A stretch of 64,000 nt of DNA, from contig CAKTZI010000005.1 of NCBI GenBank assembly GCA_934635385.1, forward strand, positions 59,137 through 123,136, given 5' to 3'. Shown piece after piece: positions 17,936 through 25,507 of this stretch. This stretch comes from an uncultured Kiritimatiellota bacterium (GTDB taxonomy: Bacteria > Verrucomicrobiota > Kiritimatiellia > RFP12 > UBA1067). The translations under genes and the position numbers were made by a program. A model generated the notes under the pieces. The model was not told the origin of the DNA. It saw nothing but the letters and a program-made list of their open reading frames with translations, and made no database searches. The stretch's first letter is position 1; each line of letters starts with the position of its first letter.

Positions 17936-20490
17936 AGACACTCAAATTCAGATTCTCTCGCACCGTCGCGCTGGCGGCCGCCCTGCCCGGACTCGCGTTC
18001 GCGGCGGATTTCCCGGATGCCGTCAACGGCGTTCTCACGCTGGACGTCAGCGAAAGCGTGACATACAACCAGCCTCTGCCCTCCGGCGTGAACCAGCTGG
18101 TCAAGACAGGATCAGGCGAGGCCGTGCTGACGACCGCGACGACGGCATTCACAGGGGCGGTCGACGTTCGGGCGGGCACGCTGACGCTGAAGGACGCGGC
18201 GGCCGTCGGTGCAGACACGAAGATCAAGGTGACGGGCGACGCGGCGACGCTGCACCTCAACTTTGCCCGTCCGTCCGATGCGGGCGACATCTTCTTTGCC
18301 GGACATGAGGTCACGATTCGGGGTTGGGGGGTGGACGGCAAGGGCGCGTTTCGGTATACGGATCCGGACAATGCGAGCAATGCGCAGGACGATCGGATGC
18401 TGGAGTCCCTGACGCTTTCGGACGACGCGGCGATTGCCGTGCCGACGCGGTTTGGCATTGGCCGCGCTCTCAACCTCAACGGCCATGTGCTCACGCGTGT
18501 GGACGGGTCGGGCAACTGGATGTGGAACAGCGCCGATTTCAAGGTGGATGGCGGGGTGATCTCCAATCTCGTCGGGAACATCGTCTGGCAGCAGGATCCG
18601 ACGTTTGCCGAGCCGGAGAGGACGCGGCTGTGCATGGACGCCGGAACGCTGACGGCCTGGCATGCGAAGAGGCTGCCCTGCGCGGTCGTCTTCAACGGCG
18701 GTTCGCTGAAGGGTGCCGAAGAGACGGAGAACAATCTTGCGGGGCCGGTGACGATCCTCAAGAGCATGGAAATCTCCCAGAATGGCGTTGTCCAGTGCAC
18801 GCGCTTTTCGGGAACCGTGACGTGCGACGTGTCCCAGGACGATCAGGTCGCCTTGAACGGATCGGGCATCCATTACTTTGACGGCCCGTTTGCGACGACG
18901 GGAAGCTTTTTCCTGAAAGGCGGCGTGGCTGCGGTTGGCGGTGACTTTCGCGTGGGCAACCTGTTTCGGCTGTCGCAGACGGGCGCAAGCGTCTTTCGCC
19001 AGACGGCGGGTTGTTTGGAGGTGACGAACCCCGGCGGCTGGATTGCGTACATTGGCGAACTGGCTGACGCCTACGGTCGCTATGTCATGACAGGCGGGAC
19101 GGCCGCGTTCGCCGGGACGCTGGTCGTCGGCGTGAAGACGGGCGCTTGCGGCCTTTTCTGGCAGGAGGGCGGCGCGGTCGAATCGCCGAACGGCGTGAAC
19201 ATCGGCCAAGGAGGTCGCGCGCTTCTTGGCGTTGTCGCGGGGGCGAAGTTCAAGGCGATGGGCACGGATGCGTATGCGCTGCCCCTGACGAAACTGGCGT
19301 CGCAGTCCGGCGGTTCGGGCGTTCTGGCCGTCTCGGGCGAAGGTTCGGCCTATGAGGCGGGAAGCCTTGCTCTGGGCGCCGAAGACGGGTCGCTTTCGAC
19401 GAGCGCCGTGGTGGTCACGGACGGCGGCGTGCTGAAGGCCGGCAGACTTTACTGTCCGACGCGGACTTCAGGCGAAGACGTTGCGGCCGATGTCTATTTC
19501 GATGGCGGCATCCTGATGCCGACGCGCTGGCGCGGATTCCGTCTTGACAAGGCGTCGCCGCGCCAGTGGGAAATCGGCCCGAAGGGAATGGTGATCGACT
19601 TGAGCGAACTTCGCGGCAACAGTGCGGAAGACGAGATGACGCGCGAGACGGAGCTGATCTGGCGACATCCCCTGTCGGATCTTTCGGGCTGCGGCCTTGC
19701 GTCCGTGACCCTGCCGACGGAAAACGCGGCGTTTGACGCGGAGGCTTATCTCGGTCCCGTGCTCGTTGACGTCGAAGGGCCGTCGGGTAGCCATGGTGCC
19801 GTGGCTGTCGCCGAATGCGATGCCGCGACGCGGAAGCTGACGCGCGTCAGGGTGCTTGCGCCGGGCAGCGGCTATGACGAGACGACAAAGGTGCATGTGC
19901 ATTCGGCGGACGGAAAGACGCGCTATGCCTGTGGTTATGCGTTGACGGAGGCGAACCGCGCGGGCGGTCGACTGGTGAAGCGTGGCGACCGTACGCTGCG
20001 CCTGTGCGGCGCGAACTCCTACACCGGCGGGACGGTTGTCGAGGAAGGCGTGCTGGTCGTGGAAGACGAGACGTCATTCCCATCCGGGACGCCGCTGAAG
20101 GTCATGTCCGGCGCGGCGTTCAAGGCCGATGGAAGGGCCTTGTCCGTCTCGACGTTGGCGGGATCGGGCGGCACGATCGACTGCTCGGCGTTGACGGTGA
20201 CGAAGGAACTCGAAATCACGGTCGCCGACCTGTTCGCGGCGGAGGCACAGCCGCTGACCGTCAATGCGGCGCTTTCGTTCGGGGAGAATGTCGTCGTGAA
20301 GATTGTCGATCCTGACAACCTCGCGGCCCATGTCCGCGACCGGAGCCGCGTCGTCCTGCGCGCACAGGGCGGACTGACAGGAGGCGTGCCCGTCCTGTCG
20401 GGAGAAGTCGGCGAGAAGTGGTTCGTGGCAAAGTCGGGCAAGTCCCTGAAGTTCGGGCCGCGCCGTGGCGTCTGCCTGATCATTCGCTGA
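17932..20490 (+). CDS. Large secreted protein with autotransporter-associated (PATR) repeats
   Basis: A surface or secreted protein of 852 residues; no enzymatic domain is recognised. It has a clear signal peptide (VALAAALPGLAFAADF) and at least two passenger-associated repeats (LVKTGSGEAVLTTATTAFTG and LVKRGDRTLRLCGANSYTGG), which form beta-helix rungs in autotransporters. There is no beta-barrel translocator at the C-terminus. The protein ends instead in a short tail, GPRRGVCLIIR, that resembles the tail of the 25508 protein. It is coupled to the preceding beta-helix enzyme by an ATGA overlap, so the two probably act together at the cell surface. Confidence 0.75.
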   Translation: MKTLKFRFSRTVALAAALPGLAFAADFPDAVNGVLTLDVSESVTYNQPLPSGVNQLVKTGSGEAVLTTATTAFTGAVDVRAGTLTLKDAAAVGADTKIKVTGDAATLHLNFARPSDAGDIFFAGHEVTIRGWGVDGKGAFRYTDPDNASNAQDDRMLESLTLSDDAAIAVPTRFGIGRALNLNGHVLTRVDGSGNWMWNSADFKVDGGVISNLVGNIVWQQDPTFAEPERTRLCMDAGTLTAWHAKRLPCAVVFNGGSLKGAEETENNLAGPVTILKSMEISQNGVVQCTRFSGTVTCDVSQDDQVALNGSGIHYFDGPFATTGSFFLKGGVAAVGGDFRVGNLFRLSQTGASVFRQTAGCLEVTNPGGWIAYIGELADAYGRYVMTGGTAAFAGTLVVGVKTGACGLFWQEGGAVESPNGVNIGQGGRALLGVVAGAKFKAMGTDAYALPLTKLASQSGGSGVLAVSGEGSAYEAGSLALGAEDGSLSTSAVVVTDGGVLKAGRLYCPTRTSGEDVAADVYFDGGILMPTRWRGFRLDKASPRQWEIGPKGMVIDLSELRGNSAEDEMTRETELIWRHPLSDLSGCGLASVTLPTENAAFDAEAYLGPVLVDVEGPSGSHGAVAVAECDAATRKLTRVRVLAPGSGYDETTKVHVHSADGKTRYACGYALTEANRAGGRLVKRGDRTLRLCGANSYTGGTVVEEGVLVVEDETSFPSGTPLKVMSGAAFKADGRALSVSTLAGSGGTIDCSALTVTKELEITVADLFAAEAQPLTVNAALSFGENVVVKIVDPDNLAAHVRDRSRVVLRAQGGLTGGVPVLSGEVGEKWFVAKSGKSLKFGPRRGVCLIIR

Positions 20491-20512
20491 CGAATTGAGG
20501 ACGGGAGGTCGA

Positions 20513-22090
20513 ATGAAAGAAGCCGAGAAAAGACGTCCGCTGGTGGCGTCCCTGTGCTTGGCGGCCTGTGCCGCGTGCGCGTCGGCCGTGACGGTGCGGC
20601 CGGAGAACACGGACGAGATTCTCGTCAACCCCGACATGGGGCTCGTGATGTACCACTACTCGAACCGGCAGTGGGCGTACGGGCAACTCCAGGCGCGCGG
20701 CGACACGCTGGACTGGTTCCCCGGCACGGGGTGCGTCTACTTCCGCCTGCCGTGGTGCCTCCTGGAGCCGGAGGAGGGCGTCTACCGCTGGGACCTCTTC
20801 GACAGCTACGCCGCGCCGTGGGTCGCCGCCGGCAAGCAGGTCGGTTTCCGCCTCACATGCTGCGAGTCGCGCTACGCCTACGCGACGCCGGAGTGGGTGC
20901 GCAAGGCGGGCGCGAAGGGCTGGACCTTTCGGATGAAGATGTTCAAGGTCTTCGGACGCGAGCCGCCGGGCGGGGAACTGGAGATATGGGAGCCGGACTA
21001 CGGCGACCCGGTCTTTCTCGCCAAGCTGGAGAACTTCCTCAAGGCGTTCGCGCGCCGCTACGACGGCAAGCCGCACGTCGCGTTCGTCGATGTCGGCACG
21101 GTCGGCATGTGGGGAGAGGGGCACACGAGGGCCTACGCGCGCGAGATGCGGGCGGCCGGGAAGGATCCCGAGGCGGCGTTCCACCGCCACTACGAGCTGC
21201 ACCGCCGTCTGCTGCCGAACACGACGCTCCTGTGCGTGGACGACCAGGCGGGCGCGACCAACCCGAAGCCGGCGGCGGAGGTCCCGCTCATGCGGCACGC
21301 CCGCGAACTCGGCTTCGGCTTCCGCGACGACTCGATCCTCGTCTACACGCCGTCGATGCTGCCCGAAGACCTTCGTGCGCACCCGTGGTGGTTTCACGCG
21401 GGCTGGGCGGAATACTTCGCGCCCGTCGCGCCGACCTTTGTCGAGCACGAGCACTACGGCCTCGCGGTCGAGCGCGGCGCGTGGGACAACGGGAAGCTCG
21501 TCGAGAGCGTGGAGGCGTACCGGGCGACGTGGCTCTCGATCCACGGCTGGCCGAAGACCTGCTTCGACGGTTCGAAGGACGCCTACGCGCGCGCCGCGCG
21601 CCGCCTCGGCTACCGCTTCGAGCTGCGCGAAGCGACGTTCCCGGACGAGGTGGTGATCGGCGAGCCGGTCGAGATCGCGTCCACGTGGGTCAACGTCGGC
21701 GTGGCGCGGAGGTACAGGGGCGCGACGCTCGCGTGGACGCTCCAGGACGACGAGGGGCGCGTCGCCTGGGTCTCGGCGGACGAGTCCTACGACTTCGCGG
21801 ACGCGGAGCCGAAGCTCAACGGCGTCGAGCGTCCCGTCGCGCGGAAGAGCCGCTGCACGTTCGGCTTCGCGGGCGAGATCCCGCAGGCGAACGACGGCGT
21901 GTGGGTCTACACGCAGGTGAAGGGGGTCGGCGACTTCGCGACGGACACGCGCGTCCCGACGCTGGCGCCCGGCGCGTACACGCTGGCCGTCTCGCTCGGC
22001 GACCGCGACGGAACGCCGCGCCTCGCGCTGCCGCTGAAGGGCGGCGTCGGCCGCCGCTATCCCGTCGGCACGATTCGCCTCGTGCGGTAG
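20513..22090 (+). CDS. Secreted DUF4832-type TIM-barrel protein
   Basis: Probably a glycoside hydrolase-like protein acting on external polysaccharide. The 525-residue protein has a signal peptide (SLCLAACAACASA), then a barrel that begins like GH42-type enzymes (NPDMGLVMYHYSNRQW, FRLPWCLLEPEEGVYRWDLF) and a C-terminal beta-sandwich with DUF4832-like sequence (ATWLSIHGWP onwards). No catalytic pair is certain; VDVGTVGMWGEGH holds a conserved Glu. The ATG at 20513 has a GGAGGTC site and follows the passenger-repeat gene by 22 bases, so 16.1-22.1 kb is probably one operon. Confidence 0.65.
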   Translation: MKEAEKRRPLVASLCLAACAACASAVTVRPENTDEILVNPDMGLVMYHYSNRQWAYGQLQARGDTLDWFPGTGCVYFRLPWCLLEPEEGVYRWDLFDSYAAPWVAAGKQVGFRLTCCESRYAYATPEWVRKAGAKGWTFRMKMFKVFGREPPGGELEIWEPDYGDPVFLAKLENFLKAFARRYDGKPHVAFVDVGTVGMWGEGHTRAYAREMRAAGKDPEAAFHRHYELHRRLLPNTTLLCVDDQAGATNPKPAAEVPLMRHARELGFGFRDDSILVYTPSMLPEDLRAHPWWFHAGWAEYFAPVAPTFVEHEHYGLAVERGAWDNGKLVESVEAYRATWLSIHGWPKTCFDGSKDAYARAARRLGYRFELREATFPDEVVIGEPVEIASTWVNVGVARRYRGATLAWTLQDDEGRVAWVSADESYDFADAEPKLNGVERPVARKSRCTFGFAGEIPQANDGVWVYTQVKGVGDFATDTRVPTLAPGAYTLAVSLGDRDGTPRLALPLKGGVGRRYPVGTIRLVR

Positions 22091-22158
22091 CCGACAACGC
22101 CAGCGATACCCAGGGTCGGACATGAGTGATGCAGTTTGAGTGATGCTGTCTCGCCCAG

Positions 22159-22186
22159 AATGAGAACATGATGCGGAAAATTCTGA
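22159..22186 (+). repeat. 28-base interspersed repeat, copy 1
   Basis: The string starting AATGAGAACATGATGCGG is repeated without change at 25147-25174. Each copy lies 45-75 bases upstream of a promoter. Confidence 0.7.
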
Positions 22187-22227
22187 GGCGAGGACGATGC
22201 GGTCTGCGAACGGCGCGGCGGCGGCTG

Positions 22228-22236
22228 TGGTATAAT
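22228..22236 (+). promoter_or_regulatory. Leaderless-type promoter of the SLC12-like transporter
   Basis: TGG-TATAAT (-10 at 22231-22236) is followed by seven bases and the ATG at 22244. An in-frame ATG at 22235 overlaps the box and cannot be the start. Confidence 0.65.
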
Positions 22237-22243
22237 GTCCGGC

Positions 22244-24517
22244 ATGAAGAGACTGCTTGAAGCGATCGGGCTGCACCCGCGCAGCCGCGACTGGTCGGAA
22301 AGGGACGGCGAGACGAAAGGCTATGGGTTCGGGACGTTCCAGGGCGTCTTCACGCCCAGCATCCTGACCATCATCGGCGTGATCCTCTACCTCCGCTTCG
22401 GATGGATGCTCGGAAACGTGGGGCTCGCGACCTCGCTCGTCATCGTCACCGTCGGCAGCGCGATCACCTTCCTGACGGGCCTTTCCATCTCGTCGCTCGC
22501 CACGAACATGCGCATGAAGGGCGGCGGGGCCTACTTCATGCTGTCGCGCTCCTTCGGCGCGGAGGCGGGTGCGGCGATGGGCATCCCGCTCGCGCTTTCG
22601 CAGACCGTGTCCGTGACGTTCTACGTGGCGGGCTTCGCGGAGGCGCTGACGCAGTCGGGCCTTCCCGTCGTCTCCGCCTGCGATCCGCGCCTCGTGGGTC
22701 TCGCCACGCTCACGGCGCTCGCGCTCGTCGCGACGCTCTCCGCGAACGTGGCGCTCAAGAGCCAGTACCTCATCATGGCGGCGATCGCGTTCTCGCTCGT
22801 CGCGTTCTTCCTGGGGGGCGCGCCGGAGGGGCTGGCGGCGCCGCCGCCGGACCGGGTGCCGCCGCCGCTGGGGTTCTGGCCCGTCTTTGCGGTGTTCTTC
22901 CCCGCCGTGACGGGCATCCTCTCTGGCGTCGGGATGTCCGGCGACCTGAAGGACCCCGGCACGTCCATCCCGCGCGGCACGCTCGCGGCCGTCCTCACGG
23001 GCTATCTCGTCTACATGGCCGTGCCCATTGCGCTCCATGCGTTCGTCTCCGATCCGGCGATCCTGCGCACCGACACGATGATCCTCCAGAGGTGCGCCCG
23101 CTGGCCGTTCGCGATCCTGCTGGGCGTGTGGGCGGCGACGCTCTCCAGCGCCGTGGGCAGCTTCCTCTGCGCCCCGCGCGTCTTCCAGGCGCTCGCGCGC
23201 GACCGGCTGATGCCGCGTGTCTTCGGACGGGGCTTCGGCGCGAACGACGACCCGCGCCTCTCCGCGCTCCTGTGCTTCGGCCTGGCGGCGGCGGGGCTCA
23301 TGCTCGGCGACATCAACGCGATCGCGCCGGTGCTCACGATGTTCAACCTCTCCACCTACGCGCTCCTGAACCTCTCCGCCGCGCTGGAGGAGCTGATGGG
23401 GAACCCCTCCTGGCGTCCGACCTTCCGCGTGCGGCCGTGGCTGTCGCTGGCGGGGTTCGCGGGCTGCACGGGGGCGATGCTCATGATCAGCCCGGGGTGG
23501 ACCTTCATCGCGCTCGGGTGCGAGGCGGCGATCTTCTGGCTCGTGCAGCGGCGGGCGCTGCGCGCGCGCTGGGGCGACATGCGCACGGGGCTCGTGATGG
23601 CGCTCGTGCGGCTCTGCGTGCAGCGGCTGGCGCGCCGTCCGGCGGCGGACAGCCGCAACTGGCGTCCGAACGTGCTGGCGCTCACGCCGCTGCCGGTGTC
23701 GAGTCCGTGCGTGCTGCTCCTCGCGCGGGCGATCTCCTGCAACCGGGGGCTCGTGACGCTCGCGGCGGTGGTGCCGGGCGCGCTCGCGCGCCAGGCTGAG
23801 CGGCTGGACGAGCTGCGCGACGCGCTGGAGCGGTGCGCCGAGCGCTTCCGCATGGGCGCGGTGGCGCGCGTGCAGCCGGCGGGGGACACGTGGAGCGGCG
23901 TGCGGGAGCTGGTCCGCACCTACGGGTTCGGTCCGCTCGTGCCGAACACCGTCCTCGTCGGCGCCCCCGTCGATGCCGACGCCACGGAGGCCTTCGGCGG
24001 GTTCGTCGTCGATCTCGCGCGGCTCCACCGCAACCTCGTGGTGATCCGCGAGCCGCCGGCGGCGCAGCAGGGACTGCCGGTCGGACGGGGCGACCTGCGC
24101 CTCGACGTGTGGTGGCGCGGACAGAACGCGAACGGGGCCTTCATGCTCGCGCTCGCCTGCCTCGTCCGCCGCAGCGCCCTGCGTCGGGTGCGCCTGCGGC
24201 TCTGCCAGGTCGCGGAGCCGGGCGCCTCGGTGGCGGCGTGCGCACGCGTCCTGGAGGACTTCGCGCGCCAGGCGCGCATCGAGGCCGAGGTGCGCGTCGT
24301 GGAAGGGGATGGGCGTCCGTTCGCGGCGCGGATCTCCGAACTCTCGGCGGAGGCGGACGCCACGTGCATCGGGCTCCGGATGCCGTGCGCGGACGAGACG
24401 CCGGAGTCCTACTGGGCCTACTTCCGGGCGCTGCGCGACGCCACCGCCGCCCTCCCGCTCGTCGCCTTCGCGCTCGCGTCGGAGCAGGTGAACTTCAAGG
24501 GCATCTTCAGGAACTGA
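22244..24517 (+). CDS. Cation-chloride cotransporter homologue (SLC12/APC family)
   Basis: A probable secondary transporter of the inner membrane. The 757-residue protein has the SLC12 start (GTFQGVFTPSILTIIGVILY), the family block MKGGGAYFMLSRSFG, the FFPAVTGILSGVGMSGDLKD segment and about 12 hydrophobic helices up to about residue 430. A soluble C-terminal half of about 320 residues follows, as in NKCC/KCC proteins. Bacterial members are known to carry ions or amino acids; the substrate is not readable. The start at 22244 (MKRLLEAIG) is set by the -10 box. The gene stands alone, with repeat-filled spacers on both sides. Confidence 0.85.
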   Translation: MKRLLEAIGLHPRSRDWSERDGETKGYGFGTFQGVFTPSILTIIGVILYLRFGWMLGNVGLATSLVIVTVGSAITFLTGLSISSLATNMRMKGGGAYFMLSRSFGAEAGAAMGIPLALSQTVSVTFYVAGFAEALTQSGLPVVSACDPRLVGLATLTALALVATLSANVALKSQYLIMAAIAFSLVAFFLGGAPEGLAAPPPDRVPPPLGFWPVFAVFFPAVTGILSGVGMSGDLKDPGTSIPRGTLAAVLTGYLVYMAVPIALHAFVSDPAILRTDTMILQRCARWPFAILLGVWAATLSSAVGSFLCAPRVFQALARDRLMPRVFGRGFGANDDPRLSALLCFGLAAAGLMLGDINAIAPVLTMFNLSTYALLNLSAALEELMGNPSWRPTFRVRPWLSLAGFAGCTGAMLMISPGWTFIALGCEAAIFWLVQRRALRARWGDMRTGLVMALVRLCVQRLARRPAADSRNWRPNVLALTPLPVSSPCVLLLARAISCNRGLVTLAAVVPGALARQAERLDELRDALERCAERFRMGAVARVQPAGDTWSGVRELVRTYGFGPLVPNTVLVGAPVDADATEAFGGFVVDLARLHRNLVVIREPPAAQQGLPVGRGDLRLDVWWRGQNANGAFMLALACLVRRSALRRVRLRLCQVAEPGASVAACARVLEDFARQARIEAEVRVVEGDGRPFAARISELSAEADATCIGLRMPCADETPESYWAYFRALRDATAALPLVAFALASEQVNFKGIFRN

Positions 24518-24916
24518 CGAGGCCGCGTCAGCCGTCGTCGTCCCGTCCGAAAGCGATCTCGACGTTTTTGGACGCTGTTCCCCTGAACGCGAGAGCGAAT
24601 GTCAGCCCGCTCCGTGTTCAGCGCCGCAGGCCATGCGGTAGTCGTGGAAGCAGGGGACTGTCGCGGAGACGTTCGGGAAGTTGATGCGCCCCGTCTGGCG
24701 GTACGCTGCAAGGTCGGGGAGGCCTGCGGCGCTTAACGCGGTGGGAGCGGAGGTTGGGAGACACGGAGTTTCTTTGACAGGATTTACAGGATTTGACGAA
24801 TCTGTTTCTGTCCCTTCACCTTCAATCCTGTCTGAAACTTCCACCCCCTCTCCGTGCCTCCGTTCCTCAAAATCCTCCGTGTTAAGCGTCGCAGACGCCC
24901 ACCCTGTGTGGTTTCG

Positions 24917-24976
24917 TCCACGAATTGACACGAATTTTCACGAATTGAAATTCGTGCCGATTCGTGAAGATTCGTG
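24917..24976. repeat. CACGAATT / AATTCGTG inverted array
   Basis: Three ACGAATT units at 10-base spacing are followed by three ATTCGTG units at the same spacing, so the whole stretch can fold on itself. Confidence 0.7.
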
Positions 24977-25146
24977 GCTACATTCTCTGGCTTCTGCGCG
25001 ACGACCGTCGTGACGACGACCGCCGCTAGGGCGCATTCGCCCATGAGGCACAGAGGGAATTGGAAACAGGCTGTTTCCAATTTGAGTCCAAGTGTCGATA
25101 CACAGGACATGATCGAAACAGGGCGAGGGATACGGTCTCGCCTTGA

Positions 25147-25174
25147 AATGAGAACATGATGCGGAAAATTCTGA
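25147..25174 (+). repeat. 28-base interspersed repeat, copy 2
   Basis: Same sequence as 22159-22186, upstream of the TATACT promoter of the second passenger-repeat gene. Confidence 0.7.
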
Positions 25175-25245
25175 AGGTGAAGGTCTGACGGATTTTATAA
25201 ATGATTTGGCGAATTTTATAATTGCGCGAAGACCGTCGCTTTTGC

Positions 25246-25369
25246 TATACTGTCCGCCGAATCATGCGAACGGTGGGCATCGAGATTATCAGCGCGGGGC
25301 GCAGAAGCCTTGTGAGACGCGGCAGAGGCCGCGTGGACGCGCTCGCGCACGGTTCTAATACCCCCCCCC
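25246..25369 (+). promoter_or_regulatory. Promoter and poly-C leader of the second passenger-repeat gene
   Basis: TATACT (25246-25251) is followed by an ATG (25264) that opens a leader ORF of 117 codons crossing a run of nine C (25361-25369). The C run is the loop of a hairpin with stem CTAATA/TATTAG. The leader ORF overlaps the start of the large gene in another frame. The layout resembles the 16.1-kb locus, but here a one-base slip would meet a TAG at 25376-25378. Confidence 0.4.
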
Positions 25370-25507
25370 ATCTATTAGCCAAGGCCATAGAGGGCCGTCT
25401 GACGGCCGCTGAGGCGAATGTCTGCGGCGCTGAACGCGAAGGTGATGGTGGAACGGAGACGCGGAGGCGGGGGAATGAGTTTTTGTTCAAAGAAAAGGAA
25501 TACTGCC

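Larger units (their letters stand above)
24518..25263. other. Long spacer made mostly of short-period repeats
   Basis: No whole gene. 24602-24740 on the minus strand reads GLPDLAAYRQTGRINFP and onwards to a stop and could be the end of a lost gene. Repeat arrays follow: ACAGGATTT units (24774-24795), CTCCGTGC/CTCCGTTC units (24850-24870) with CCTCCGTGTTAA (24879-24890), and ACGAATT units with their reverse complement ATTCGTG (24917-24976) forming a long hairpin. Copy 2 of the 28-base repeat is at 25147-25174. A TATACT -10 (25246-25251) with a TTTTGC extension faces right. Confidence 0.55.

Noticed and set aside
20480..24028. Very long open frame on the minus strand opposite the DUF4832 and cotransporter genes
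   Set aside because: It is Arg/His-rich low-complexity translation typical of the antisense frame in high-GC DNA, with no family motif. The plus-strand genes have signal peptides, membrane helices and motifs.
24917..24976. CRISPR array
   Set aside because: Units are only 7-10 bases with no constant spacer length, the second half is the reverse complement of the first, and no cas genes are present.
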